Shown here: piece after piece, positions 1 through 13,516 of the stretch
Position numbering within the stretch: the first letter of the stretch is position 1
Layout: each line of letters starts with the position of its first letter
NCBI GenBank assembly: GCA_039720395.1
Contig: CM077826.1
Coordinates: 32,608,810 to 32,672,809 of the forward strand
DNA length: 64,000 nucleotides
Origin: Liquidambar formosana
Lineage: Eukaryota; Streptophyta; Magnoliopsida; Saxifragales; Altingiaceae
Reading direction: 5' to 3'
The notes under the pieces: model-generated
Databases searched by the model: none
The model's input: only the letters and a program-made list of their open reading frames with translations
Told to the model about the DNA's origin: nothing
Made by a program: the position numbers and the translations under genes

Positions 1-651
1 AAAAAAACTGTCACATGATCAAATGTCAATTTGGAAAACCCTTCATATTTCTTTGTTGTTTTTTTTAAATGTTTTCATAACTCTTGCCATGACCTACATT
101 CAATCTATACCTTCTTATAAATGATCAATCTTGATAAAGAGCAACATTCACCTCCAGTAAGACTAACACAGCATTTAGATAAAGAACCAAATTCATAAAA
201 TAAAAAAAAATGACAAAGAAGAGCAAATAATAATAATAATATATTACACGTACAGAATTTTGAACAAAACCTTTATTTTATATTATAGTGCCGAAATTTT
301 TCAATGTTCAACATTAATGTAAGGAGGCCATTTATGGTGCTGCATTTCAATGTTGCCAGGATTTTTATTTTGAGCACTTAGCTTTTTAGGCTAGGTTGGA
401 ACCTATGCAATATTCTTGTAGCAATAAGTTTGGTTAAGGACCTCTTGTTGGAGAAGAGGTTTTTAAAGCCTTATTACACTAATTCGGGATAACATTTTGG
501 GGTTAGATGAATTTTTTCTTTTTGGGTACAATTATAAGAACTAGCTCAAACCCTAACCTATCCTACTTCTACCATTTACCCTCATCCTCCCTCACTACTA
601 GGCTAGTCCTAGTGGCTTAGATGATTATTTATTACTTTGTAGTTAATAAGC
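1..651. other. AT-rich intergenic flank
   Basis: I see no conserved coding frame, RNA gene or terminal repeat here. Short TAA and A runs (around 200-240) are simple-sequence noise. Confidence 0.5.
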
Positions 652-794
652 ATTGAGGGGTTGCCCTTGGGTCTACTGGCATGTCCTATCCAATAGAGGT
701 GTGGGATTTGTGGAGGTCGTGGTTTCAATTCTATGTAGGTGCGTGTGTGGGTGCGTATGTTCTCCAATCGTTTGGCAAAAAAAAAAAAAAAAAC
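652..794 (+). mobile_element. tRNA-derived SINE
   Basis: The stretch has a Pol III-like layout: an A-box-like segment near 665-685 (GGTCTACTGGCATGTCC), a B-box-like segment near 718-731 (GTGGTTTCAATTC), a TG-rich body and a terminal run of 15 or so A from about 777. This order is typical of plant tRNA-type SINEs. I could not find a convincing target-site duplication, so the left edge is approximate. The short ORFs read through it have no meaning as proteins. Confidence 0.5.
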
Positions 795-1960
795 AACAAA
801 AAACAAAAAACGAAAGGAGACTTAATGTGGATCATTCAAGAGTTTGACGTGCAAGGAAATTTAGTGAGAAGTACAAATGTGACATTTATTGAATTTGTGT
901 AAATGTGACTTTTATTTCAGTCCAAAATTTCAATTCCAGAACAGGGGAACGTGGTGAAAATAAACAAACATATATTCATATCCAGAAAATAAAATATTAG
1001 AAGAAAAAGTAGGCAAAACTAGGTTTGCAAATCCTTCTTGTAGTTTTCAACAGCTATTAAGTCACCTTGCCTAGGAAATTTCCTCATTTGTCTTCAGGTA
1101 AAAGATGCAACACACCACAAACTTAAATTAAAATTCACCCTCTAGAGTCTTGATCACTAAATCTAAATCATTATTGGAAGCTAGGAGGTCAGGCATTGGT
1201 TTTTTTTTTTTTTTTCCTCATTGCATAATGTTCCCAATACTAAATTATATATAACGAGAGGACGTATTGGTAGATTGAAGAGAATGTGGTTAATTAATCA
1301 TTGCCCTCTGTTTGATAAATAGGAAAGCATTTGCAAAAATAAATAAATGAATAAATAAATAACCAGAATTTGAATTTGGTGAAGGGGTCATAATTATAGC
1401 AGGGGAAATTTCAGTAATTTTGTTTTGTTTCAATAACCCCATCTCATGTTTATACACAAGTTTATGAGAAAATTTAGGCTTTAAATGCTATGGAAAACAA
1501 TGAATTGTTTTGTCTATCAACAGAAATGTAGTGTTTAAGCTTTAAACGTCCTGACATAGACTTCATTGTGACATTCAATCAAACACTCTCAACAGGATAT
1601 TACAGACTCAGATCAAAACATATATAACTAATAAATCAACCCAAAAAATATAACCCAGAAGACTGCAACAGATTAGTGATCCAATGTTATTGCCTTCAAA
1701 TTTCGTACATCCTAAAAGATAGGAGATTCCCTATTGTGTTAGTGTGATTTGGAGGATCGTATTGGTGTAGTAACAATTTGTGCTAGCCTCTTTTTTCTAT
1801 AAAATTCGGTGTGGTTGGAACAATAAATTTTTTCTTTCAAGTAATTGATCAAACAGGTGGTGTCCGAATAAAATGAGGAAGTAGAAAAAATGCCAATCAA
1901 CTTACAATACTTAAACAAAAATAAATAAAAGAAGAGAAGAACTGTGAGTTCAACAAACCT
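795..1960. other. AT-rich intergenic sequence
   Basis: Nothing recognisable apart from a 16-nt T run near 1200 and an AAATAAAT-type microsatellite near 1338-1362. Confidence 0.5.
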
Positions 1961-2353
1961 TCATAAATTTGACGAGACAAAGGAAGACTTGTGAAAAGAA
2001 ACAAAAACTTTGAATGAACTTCTTCTTCCTCTTCTACGTTTAAGCACAATATGCCGTTGATGTGTCCCATAAGCTGATCTGCTGTGTGAGCGTTTGAAAC
2101 GAATTTGAAGATGAGAAGAGAATGAGAAGATAAACAAAATGAGAGAACTCACATTAAATCGTGTAAAGATGTGTGCTGCCTCTTCGTGATGCATGGAGAA
2201 TGATTTCCCCAGCAATGTCAATGAAGCTGTGTGTTGCCTCTTCGTCGTCGAGATCCTGAGCTTGGAGCCCACTTCGCCGGCAACATCAACTATAGGGAGG
2301 AACCTCCACAACTTCAACGACTTTGGTGAGTTTGGTAGCCGGTTACCAAACAA
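1961..2353 (-). other. unrecognised 130-codon open frame, doubtful gene
   Basis: A minus-strand frame of 130 codons. The first half (to about 2150) is less AT-rich than its surroundings and has short direct repeats (GAGGCAACACACAGCTTC / GAGGCAGCACACATCTTT). The second half turns into hydrophobic AT-rich sequence that looks like non-coding DNA read as protein. I recognise no domain. It may be a remnant of a repeat rather than a gene. Confidence 0.12.
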
Positions 2354-2464
2354 GTAGCCAGTCTATTTGCTGTAAAATTGTTGGACGGCTGAGATCTATT
2401 CCATGTGGATCTAATGGCTCTCTTTTGTTTCAGGTATGGTACCCCAATTTTCACTCGGGTACCG

Positions 2465-3040
2465 TAGAATTTGCCCCATTTAAAAGATAAATTTTTAAAA
2501 ATCTTTCTTTTACAAAATTGTTCAAAATGATGTTTTCTAGTAGATTATGTGATCAGTTTTTATGAAAACCTTTTATATTTTTCATAAAACCTTAAAATGT
2601 AAAGTAATTGGGGGATGAAAAACAAGTCTTGGGGTGCCAATAAAGGCTCCCTTCTTAAAATGAGACCGTCATACTCAATTTTTTTTTCCTAGTACAAACA
2701 TAAAGTTTGTTTGCACATCTCACTAATTTTAATTTCTTAAGATTTTAGAAAAATATAAAAGGTTTTAAAAAAATTAACTACGCTATCCACTAGAAAACAT
2801 CATTTTGAACAACTTTGCAGAAGAAAGTTTTTACAAAATTTTTCATTTAAGTTGACTTTTTGGCCTAAAATTAACAAAGACGGTAAATGATCAAAAAATC
2901 CACTTAAATGATAAATTTTGAAAAAACTTTATCTTGCAAAGTTGTTCAAAATGATGTTTTCTAGTGGATTACGTAACAAATTTTCATGAAAACCTTTTAT
3001 ATTTTTGGTAAAATATTGATAAATAAAAATTAGTGGGATG
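2465..3040. repeat. three-copy inverted/direct repeat, MITE-like
   Basis: A segment of roughly 130 bp containing TTGTTCAAAATGATGTTTTC occurs at about 2515-2600 on the plus strand, as its reverse complement at about 2725-2830, and again on the plus strand at about 2940-3040. All three share the neighbouring AAAAGGTTTT/AAAACCTTTT and TTTTATATTTTT words. This is what a palindromic MITE plus a partial extra copy would leave. I could not define clean termini. Confidence 0.45.
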
Positions 3041-3099
3041 TGCAAATAAAATTAAGGGGTTGCAATAACCATTCTCTTTAGAAAAAAAAAAAGATTAAA

Positions 3100-3199
3100 C
3101 CTACTACAAGGGTTAGTCCCAAAATAGGGTCCTCATTTTTGAGCCAAAATGTGAGACCCCAGGCGGCCGCTTTGCCCGCCTTGCCCCAAAACCGGCCCT
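3100..3199. mobile_element. one end of a hAT-like MITE
   Basis: GC-rich end of a repeat closing with AAAACCGGCCCTG, preceded by GAGACCCCAGGCGGCCGC. The mirror image, CAGGGCCGG at an outer end, is a frequent terminus of non-autonomous hAT elements in plants. The partner terminus is not in view, so this is a truncated end or a coincidental GC-rich patch. Confidence 0.3.
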
Positions 3200-3351
3200 G
3201 GGTATGACCATTGGTAAAGCTGATGCTATTACTAGTTGAGGTTTTCAGAAATCACAAAGGTTTGTTCAGGGCATTTATAGGCATAGCATCGGTACTCATT
3301 CTGCATTATTGTTATTTTAGTAGTTTCCTTTGTTTGGGAAAAAGGTTGGTA

Positions 3352-3610
3352 TTCACTCCATCCCACAAAAATATCATTTTTGTTACTTTTTTTTATCCCA
3401 AAATGTTTGTCCATTTTAAAAGTGAAATTATAAATTTCTACAACTTCCCTATATTACCCATTGTTATTTCAAAAATTACATTCAACGCAAAACCCAATAC
3501 TAAGTAAGAGATGGAACTTTTGGAAAGATGGAGTAGTCAATGCAACGATAATTTTTCTTAAACTGCGTGTTTTGTCAACTTGGCCTTATTTTTGTGGAAC
3601 GAAGGGAGTA
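3352..3610. mobile_element. Stowaway-type MITE (Tc1/mariner)
   Basis: Imperfect terminal inverted repeats: the left end reads CACTCCATCCCACAAAAAT and the right end, reverse-complemented, reads ACTCCCTTCGTTCCACAAAA. These match the CTCCCTCCGTCCCA core of Stowaway elements. The element lies between TA dinucleotides (3350-3351 and 3611-3612), the target expected for this superfamily. It is about 259 bp, AT-rich and non-coding. Confidence 0.7.
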
Positions 3611-3612
3611 TA

Positions 3613-4960
3613 ATCTTAAGATCGAAGTAACTCTTTTGCAGTGATTTATTGCTTTAAAAATAGAATTTTTATTAGTAATTACATTATTATTTTATATAGT
3701 TGTGATCATATTGGAGGATTTATGATATAAAATACATGTAGATTTTTTTATCTCATCCCTTTATTTAAGGGCCAAAATTTTAATACCTAATAACCCGTTT
3801 CGTAAGTCCCCAAAGTTTTGAATTGTTAGATAAAACATAAATGACTGAGATTAAAGTCTATATGTACGTGTATCTTGTATTTCAAAATTCCCAAAAAGAT
3901 TTAGACTAACTAATATCAAGTTCATCTGATGTAACATTCTAAAATTTTACCTGTGATTTGTATTTTGCAAAATTAACAGTTGTACTAGATCTACTTTATA
4001 TGTAGATTTGTACACAAAAAATCAAGTTGATCTTAGATTACGTGAGTGATTTTTATTGATTAAAAAAATTTTAGTTTTGAGTTGAATAACAATTAGTCTT
4101 GGTTGAACTATCAGTTTTAGAATCAACCTTAAATTAACTTGATTTTTAATATGAATCTCCTATATAAGAAAACTATCTAATCCAATGGTTAGTTTCGTAA
4201 AATATGAGTCATAAATAGAGTTTTGGAAGTGCAGATGCAAAGTTGCATCATGTGATATTGATAGCAATATGTGTTTGTGTGTGTATATAGAGTCCTGATC
4301 TTATCAACACATGTTAAGATTATTAATATCAGTATTGTGTATTGGAGGTTGTATTTTGTGCATTGGTTGGAGGGTTGTACTTTATGCATAGGTGGGTTGT
4401 ACTATACAATCTATATATGCATAAGATACAACTCTCAGTGCATTTCTATAATTTCTTTGTCAATTTTTACTCAAAAACACCTTGTATCCTTCTAATTTAT
4501 TTTCAAACACTTTGACTCTCTCATATTTGGAAAATATAAATAACCCATTACGACATTAATAGAAAAAGTGATTTTACAAATGTACCATTATTTAATGAAA
4601 TGCCGAAATTATCTTCATTACTAAGACATTTTCGACCTACAATAATATGAGTGGGTCACATATAATGATATAAACATTTTTCGTAAAAAAAAAAACTCTA
4701 AATTAAGTGACGGAATGGTATGAGATATTATTTTTCAAAACATGAGGGATCAAAATATTTGAAAACAAATTAGAATGGTGTAAAGTAATTTTAAGTGAAA
4801 GTTATGAGGTGAAATTGTAATTTCTCCTAAATTTTTTCTCCAACCAAACACGTGTACAAGACATCCCAAAATTCCCAAACTTTACATAAGCCAGCCCAAG
4901 TTGGACCAAAGGTTCGGGTTGGGTCAGGCTCAACCCGACTGGCTTGCATTTTACCTGAAA
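3613..4960. other. upstream intergenic region
   Basis: AT-rich, no convincing coding frame. A GGTTGTA-containing word recurs between 4345 and 4400. The last 100 bp or so should hold the distal promoter of the chaperonin gene. Confidence 0.5.
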
Positions 4961-4966
4961 CTGAGA

Positions 4967-5071
4967 GGGTTTTTAGGCTAAAACCCTACCATACTCTCTC
5001 TCTCTCTCTCTCTTGTATTTTGGGTTTTTAGACTAAAACCCTACCACTCTCTCTCTTTCTCGTGTGTATTT
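4967..5071 (+). promoter_or_regulatory. duplicated telo-box plus CT tract upstream of the chaperonin ATG
   Basis: Two tandem copies of a unit of about 50-55 bp (4967-5021 and 5022-5071) each read GGGTTTTTAG, CTAAAACCCTACC and then a CT-rich run. AAACCCTA is the plant telo-box, common in promoters of translation and housekeeping genes, and pyrimidine tracts are typical of plant core promoters and 5' leaders. The second unit ends only 9 nt before the start codon, so at least part is probably 5' UTR. No TATA box stands out. Confidence 0.6.
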
Positions 5072-5079
5072 TGTGAGCC

Positions 5080-8000
5080 ATGTATCGTGTAGCTACAAGA
5101 TTAGCTTCATCGATCAGGTATCTATTGGTTGTGATTACTTCAACTGCTATATTTCTGCACATACATTCAGACATACACACAACACTGATTAATATGTGAA
5201 TACTTCCTTTTATTTTTTCACAGTTCCTCTACTTCGAAGAAGTTGGTAAGAATTCATACTTCATTTTTTCATCTCTCCCTCATTGCATTTGTCTTCATTT
5301 TCCAGTCTTCTTCCTTAACCTCCCGTTTGGTTGGTGAGGAAATTGAGGAAAAAAAGAAGGGACGAAAATAAGACTTTGAACCTTGTACTTTTTATGCCTT
5401 TTTTGCTTTGCAAGAAATGAAAATAAAACTCAACTGACCCCAATGGTTGTATTGGGTCTAAGTTGAGTGAGTTTTTTTTTTTTTTTTTTTGGGTTCCCAA
5501 GAAATGTTTAATCTAGGAATAATTATTATTTTTCCCATACATTTTCTCAAAAACCGAGCGGGACATATAGTTATTGTACAAGGATGGACAGGAGGTTTTT
5601 TGAGTCACTTATTTATCAGAATTTTTGTTGCTTTAGTTGGATAGGGACCTGTTTGGTTGTCCCATTGAATTTTTCATTGAGTGTCACCTATAAATTTGTG
5701 AACAAATCCATAATTGTAAATGGGGAAATTCAAGAGAGAAACAGCCATCATCATAAATGATACTAAGTAATCTACAGGAGTATTTCATGAATTCTTAAAA
5801 TTGATGCCACCATCACTATTGTGATGGTTTCAACTTTGTTTGGTTCTAGATAGTGGATTTGCTCCTTAAATGCTACACAAAATATGAATGGAGCCACTCA
5901 AATTTATGGGGATACAATATACGTCAATTTGTTTTAAATTCTATTATTCTTTGGTACTGTGAGGACTTGCTTTCATGGATTTGGATTCATTTTGATATGT
6001 CTTCTTGTTTATGATCCGAATTGGAAAAGGTGTGTAGTAGGGTTATAAGTAGTAGAAACTATGCTGCAAAGTATATCAGTTTTGGAACAGGGGCTCGGGC
6101 GGCCATGTTACAGGGTGTCACTGAGCTTGCAGAAGCGGTCAAGGTCACAATGGGACCAAAGGTAACAAACTTTTGTTATCGATTTATGTATTTGTTCCAT
6201 TCAAAACTTGGGATAATTATAAATGTAAGCAACAACTCTTGAAAAAACTTTTGACAAACCGTCACTGTAATGTACATTTGTGTATTTTTGACTTTCTGTA
6301 CAAATGTAAGAAACAGCTATCAGGAAGCATAGGTCTCATGTTCAAAACCCCACTTGCGCAATGACCTCCTTTGGGCTACGCCTGGGATGGGGGAGTGCAC
6401 GGGCCCATGGGACTACTCTCATTCCAAAGGGACGGGGATACACATGCTAAGCAAAATGAAAATAAAAATGAATAAATAACAGAAACAGCTGTCAGTGATC
6501 GGTTACATTTTGCTGCATTATATTTGTATTGCATGCATATGCCTTTTTTTTATTTAGTAAATGATTGTTGGGTTTAGAGCTCATGCAGTCAAGGTATGCT
6601 TGACTGATTGAATTGCTACCGAAAGTCAAGTTATGCTTGACTGATTGAATTGCTACCCAATTTAATCTTTGTAGCCAGATCTGGGCTTGTAGATAGAGTT
6701 CTAGGAAATGGTTATTCACGCATTCTTTCAAGATCTTTACCTTCTGTTTGATTTCTATAATGATAAGCAATCAAGTGGAGTATTAGATACAACTAGAGAT
6801 ATTGAGAAAAATTAGAATTGATCATGAAGAATTAGCTATTTTTTTTTTTTTTTTTTGTAGGTTCATTCATGATTCTTTTAGTCACTCATTAGAGGTATAA
6901 TAACTATAATACCTATATATTTATGACTTCATAAAACATGAGTGGAAAAAATCTCTTATTATCTGAGGCTTCTTTTTCCTCTTTTCCTATCTGTTTGATT
7001 GATTCAGGGTCGCAATGTGATTATTGAGAAAAGCCATGGGGATCCTAGGGTCACAAAGGACGGTGTCACTGTTGCCAAAAGCATCAAATTCAAGGAAAAA
7101 GCTAAAAATGTTGGTGCAGACCTTGTAAAGCAAGTTGCAAGTGCTACCAATTCTGCTGCTGGAGATGGTAATTTGTTTTTTTGTTTCTCAATTTTATGTT
7201 ATAAGCATACTTGAATTTTTTATGGATTAGTTGAAACACCCTTTTAATAGCATCGTAGAAGTTAGAATTGATTTATTGGTTTAGAAGTAAAGCAAATGAA
7301 GGAAAATGAATGTACCTTTTTAGGAGCTAAAAAGGAAGAAATTGTGTGCTTCACTTTTCTTTTAAAAAATAATGTACTTCAGATCAAAAACATTGTTCAT
7401 TAATGTGATCTTATTACATCATGTAAAAAGTTATCATTGCAGAAGAGATACCACTCATCTGGTTGCAGGTACAACTTGTGCAACTGTCTTGACTCAGGCA
7501 ATATTTATGGAAGGCTGCAAGTCAGTAGCTGCTGGGGTTAATGCGATGGATTTGCGCAGTGGTATTATTATGGCAGTTGATGCTGTTATATCTGAGTTGA
7601 AAAGCAGAGCACTAATGATAAGCACGCCAGAAGAAATTACACAGGTAATAGGGCTTTTTTAGAGAAAGTGTTTGATAGGAAATATAGATTTTGGAAAAGA
7701 TTTTAGAGTTCTCTTACTACTCTTTATCTATGGGGAAGGAATAGTTTAATACTTTGTTGAAAACAAATTCTCAAAAATAGTGGTACAGGATTTCAATTTT
7801 TATTTAATAGAAGTTTCTTTTCCAAATAGAGGCTGGCTGTCTGTTCCATTTGTCTCATGTTATGTATTGCTCCAATAGTTATTACAAGATGAGCATGAGA
7901 GCAGCAAGAATTATGTTGAGTCTCTTTTATAGATCTTCTTTATAAAGTACCAAATGAGTTCTAGAGCCCTGGATGAATTATCATTAGTGTTTCCACTACT

Positions 8001-9076
8001 ACATTCTCTTAAACTTGCTGGATCTACATATCATAAGCATTCTGCTCCTTTGCATATACTCCTGTTATTTTAATTTTTGTTAGTGGCTGTTCATATATAT
8101 TATGAAATAGGTGGGCACTATCTCTTCAAATGGTGAGCGTGAAATTGGAGAATTGATAGCAAGAGCGATGGAGAAAGTTGGAAAGGAAGGAGTCATTACT
8201 GTTGCTGTGAGCAAACTTCCATCTTATCTACTGATAAATTATGGTCAATTGACTCTGCTCAACATGACATGACATGGCACATACGTAATTTAACTTGCAA
8301 ACTTGCAGGATGGAAATACTTTGGATAATGAGTTGGAAGTGGTGGAAGGAATGAAGCTAGCCAGGGGTTTTATATCTCCTTATTTTATTACTGATCAGAA
8401 GACCCAGAAATGTGTAAGATCATGTCAATGTTGCAATCATTATAGTTCATGATAATTTCTAATCCAAAAAGTAGAAACTCACTTTTTTGAACCAAGATGT
8501 GATCCTTATTGTGAAACATGTATTGATCAATTGATTCAATTCTTGTGAGGATTATAATTTTGACTTTTAACCTGAGCAGCTGAGGTGCACATGTTTCGAC
8601 TAATTTTCCATGTTGCTCAGATCTCTTGTGGGCCCTCCTATGGGGGTCTAGTGATAATTGGTCATATAGTCATTTCATGGATGTCCCTTTCAATTAGTTT
8701 GAATCTTATGTTATCTCTATAGTGTTGTGAGTTATGACATTCATTATTCACAATATGAAAATTGTGATTTGCATGTTATCAGGAATTGGAAAATCCCCTG
8801 ATCCTCATTTATGACAAGAAAATTTCAGACATGAGCCCACTAAGCAAAATATTGGAGCTGGCTGTACAGGTAATATATCTTTTTCAGATGGGTTTCTTTC
8901 CATACGATTCGGTGAGTAAATGATCAGGTGACTTTTAGAAAGTTCTCAGTGATGATTCAGTCCTCTTGCTGTGTATGTCCATACAGAAAAATAGACCGCT
9001 TCTAGTTGTGGCTGAGGATGTGGAGAGTGATGCACTTGCTATGCTTATTCTCAACAAGCATCATGCTGGGGTGAAG
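5080..9076 (+). CDS. HSP60-3A: chaperonin exons 1-9 (transit peptide, equatorial, intermediate and first half of apical domain)
   Basis: Exons 1-2 are tiny (38 and 22 nt) and encode most of the presequence. Exon 3 carries AVKVTMGPK and exon 4 starts GRNV, together forming the ATP-binding GPKGRNV loop. The join of exons 4 and 5 forms GDGTTCATV, with the catalytic-site Asp of the nucleotide pocket. Exon 6 has [14 protein letters not shown]. Exon 7 has [19 protein letters not shown], which enters the apical substrate-binding domain. Exon 9 has [16 protein letters not shown]. Start choice: the ATG at 5080 gives the expected presequence, and exon 1 splices in frame at AG|GTATCT. The segment ends at the donor of the giant intron 9. 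Confidence 0.93.
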
Positions 9077-11470
9077 GTGATTGATTGGCTTTGCTTCATA
9101 GTTACTTTACTGGTTATAATGCATCATACTACTACAAATTGTCTCTCATGGCATAGACATTTTGATTTTCTAATGATCTCTTATGAGGCCACATGATCTT
9201 GACAACCATGTGTTGTACTAAACATACACATCAGGCCCTTTAACAATTAATTACTGTGGTGGATTCACATTTCATTATGTATTGGTAAATATTTTGCAAG
9301 TAGCCATATTTCCGTTTTTCAAAAGGTATAATTTCCTATCCTTTCCTGCATTCATTTTTTGTCTGATGCAAATATCATCAGTAGGCAAATAGGTATACAA
9401 AAGCCCTATATTGATGCCTAAAAACACCCCCACACCCATACTACTTTGTTGCATAGAAGCACGAAGCGGGATCGGGGGCTGGTTCAGGGGTGGGAAGCAG
9501 GGAACATAGAATAGTTGAAGGTTTGGGGCGTGTAGAAAGTGTTTGTGGGAAAAATATATGTACTAGGCAGCAGCATGTGCCCACTGCTAAATATATTGAT
9601 TTTTTTATTCTAGTTTACAATTCGTTTGATTATATATTTTTTTTTATAAGGACAGTTCGTTTGATTATATTATAAAAATTATTCACTCGTCAGAACAAAA
9701 AGTTATTGAACATAAAAATTTTCATAAAAATATAATAATAATAAAAAATTCCTTTGAACTTATCCCAACTCCTCCCAATATCGACTTTTTTTTCTCCTCC
9801 CTCGTGATGTATATTGACGCCAGTAAATTCTTGCTTCTTGTAGATATACTTGTAAAGATACTTTAGGACTTTTGTGCTAGAGCATATGTTATCGTTTATG
9901 TGAAGATTGAAAATGGGCTGAAGATATGGATTATGTGATATGACATGTTGATTGCATAGAACATGTCTCTGAAGCTCTTAATCATTGATTTGTCCTTAAG
10001 TATGTTGTGAATTGTCTCCTTCGATTGTGTGATTGTTGAAATTTGATCACCCTTTTATTGTCTCTTTTGATCTGCGATAAAGAATATGCACAATAAAACT
10101 ACAAAATTTCATACATGCATATGTGTATATAAATGTAACCATGACACACACTAAGCATGAGAGATGATTTTGCAAGTGAATGTATGAGGATGACTTACTT
10201 TATATAAATATAATCTACTACACAATCTCAGATGAATGAATGATTTTGTTCTCTCTATTTTCTATGACCATGGTATGATGGTATTGATAAATAACAATAA
10301 TAAGTCAAAATGCAAGGCATCCATGAATACAAATATTAATTAATTACTAGCATCACTTTCTTCTTATTGTAAATAGAAATGCTAAGAGAGAATAAGCTAC
10401 ATCAAATAGATATGCCATCTATCCATTACAAAAAATCTCAGCTTGGGCAACTGATAAATTGATGTTCCAAAGGGGAAAAAATTTCAAAAAAATAAGAGGA
10501 ATTTTTTCCTCAATCAACTTTTTCTGGCTGCTTCACGGTTTTGAGCAAGCTTGCATAATGTCTGCAAAACAACGATATGTAGAGGAAAAAATTAAAAATA
10601 CTATCACCGCGAGTTGAGACTTGAGATTACATGAATAAAACCAGTTTGAACTACATCACCTTCTAATCCCCCGATTTTTCTTTTGATCTGTCGCTGGAAT
10701 CAAAAGAAGCAATAGCATTTTATTGACCCATTTCGAATTGTATGCCAAAAGCATTGGTTTAATCCAACAGACAAATTTGCAAGATAACAAATGTTCTAAC
10801 AGGGAATTGAAATTTTTTACATTCAAATTTTTTCTTAATATGGTAACAATCAAAGCAAAGAGAACCTTTAAAATCAAAACAATAAATAAAGCTAAAATGT
10901 AAGAAGGCATAGGTAATCAAGAAATTGAGATTTTCTTTATAATCTACCATACAATATTGTATGAATGAGAACATTTGTTCACCCTATTTTCTCTTACATA
11001 TGTGGAGAGCAGAAAATTTGAAATAACCTAGTTAAATGGAACACAATCATATGTTTAATTGGGTGGAAAGTTAAAGAAATAGTCTGAAAATTAAAATTAA
11101 TAATCTATCATTAATATGGCATTGAAGAGTCAAAATTATTAGTTTTCAAATAAAAATAAAAATAATTTCTCAATTAAAAAGAAGCTTTTCAACTAAGCAC
11201 TAGTGAAGTTCAAATTGCAGCAAATCACGACGACATTTACTCAAAACAGGTCATAAGCAAACCGCTAATATAGAGACTCAAATCGCCCAATTTTATTGAA
11301 AACAAGGAAGGCAATTCACAAACTAACATACCCCAATCACATAATTCATTAGATAGAGATAAGGAAAGCAATTCACAAGTTAAAAATCAATTAACATGGA
11401 AAGCAATTTACAAAATCAAATACCCAAGTCACCCCAATTGAGAATTCAATCAATAAAATAATCATCTAGT

Positions 11471-11507
<37 letters not shown>

Positions 11508-13480
11508 AAGAGTACAAATTTGAATGACAAAAAGCTATGAACTTTCCAATGGATTACCTCTGATTTTATGACAATGGAGGCAGATTAGTAGTTTGAATTA
11601 ACTGGCTATTTGGTTGAACTCTCAATCTTCTTCTTGGTGGCTGGAAAAGCCACCTTGCTCTTTGAATAATCATCTCCACTTTGTGGCTTGATGTTTCCTA
11701 TGCTGATCTTGCTCTGTGTAGTACCGCAGTCATATATATGTGCAAAATGCGGTGTGACAGTGAAGTGGTTTCTGGTGAGACAGTAGGAAAATTGAGGAAA
11801 TTGAGAAATGAGTGTAAAAGTGATGGAGAAAAGTCCAGAGCTATCAGGAGAGAAGAGTGCTGATAAAATATAGGCAAAGGGGCGTATGAGTAATTTTCAA
11901 AAAAATAGAAGGGTAAAGAGGGGACAAAAGAGTATAGGTAAAAACTATCCCTATATATAGTAGTATAGGACCTATACTATTATATAAAACCCAGTTTTCT
12001 TATGTGGCATATTAGGCTTTCCCTCTCCCATTCTCTTCTCTTATTAATTCTTTTCTCTCACTTATTCTGGCCCCACTTTTAAAATGACATGGCACTTTAA
12101 AATTGGTCCAGGCTATGTTACTCAGGTTCAGGTGCAGGTGTTGGATGTGGGTGTGTGGGTCTAGGAGTCGGATTCATCAAACCCTCAAATATTAGGATAC
12201 GGGGACTCAGCCAAAAAGGATCCAAAAATTGGGTATTGATAGAGGGATACATCATTCAAGAATTGGAGTACTTTTCTTAAAATCCTAGTCTAGTTACTAG
12301 TGTGTTGTTTGCTAGCTTTGTTATTTTCTCTAAGTTCTTTCTTTTAGTCAAAAAAGAATTGAGAAAAAATAGCCAAGCAATCCTTATGCACTATGCTAGA
12401 TTGGTAGATGTATACCTACTTGCCCTACTCCCTAATTTACAATAATTAACCAAGTCAAGTAATAGGTAGTACAATTTTTAAACAAACCAATGGCATGTAC
12501 AAATATGTAACTAAACTAATAACAATTTATAATTACAACACAAGGTTGGGGATGTTTTTTTTTTTTTTTTTTTGATAATGGGGGAACCATCCCATAGTAG
12601 GTCCCTTTGGACCCACCCATGGAACCTAAACCTCCGTGGAGACTAGCGCAGCAACCCATTGCCATGGCCCCCCACTTAAACATGGTTAGGGACTTAGGGA
12701 GCATACCTGAATGAATACTTGATAACTTGATAAGTAATATAACAAAACATATGTCCAAAATTTAAAATCTGGTATTGGACTATGAAATGTATCCAAGTTT
12801 GGGACTTTGTAGTAAATATTTAAGATAGAGAATTGAATATTTGAATGAAAGTATAGAACTTTATAATCTATAAATCTACACAGTATAAGGTTAGGGAAGC
12901 TGGAAGCATACCTCATCTGCTTTGCTGATCACATGATCTAGTGATCCCCTCTCATGTAGTCATATTATTGCTTCTAAATGCATCACGTCATAGGAATAGT
13001 AGTTTGCAATATATATTTTACTCTGCAGCTACTATGCATTTCATATAATATATACCAAAAAGATACTTGCAACACTTCATTTAGATTTCAAAATGCAAGT
13101 TCAAAATTATGAGCAACAAGTTTAAGATTAAAATATAATACTCATGTCCCACCAAATTATATAAACCAAAAAACATCTTTTGAGATTGGCAATTTTTTGG
13201 GCCGTGTGGTTGGAGAGGAAAGCGAGGATCTTTGATGGAAAGGTTTCTTCCATGGCGGATATTTGGGATCGTATTCATTTCCAGGCTTCCTTTTGGGCTT
13301 CCTTTTCTAAGGAATTCTGTGGGGTTCCTTTGTTTGTTATTAAATCGGATTGGCAAGCTGTTTGTTGTTTGATTTTTGTGGTTAGAGTTCTTTTGTTTTT
13401 TGTGTGCTTCTTTTGCTTCTTGTTCTAACCGCCGTATCTTTCCTATTAATAAGAGTTTTCACTTTGTTGCTGATCATTAA

Positions 13481-13516
<36 letters not shown>

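Noticed and set aside
3211..3507. 98-codon plus-strand ORF
   Set aside because: It runs through the Stowaway MITE; composition is that of AT-rich non-coding DNA.
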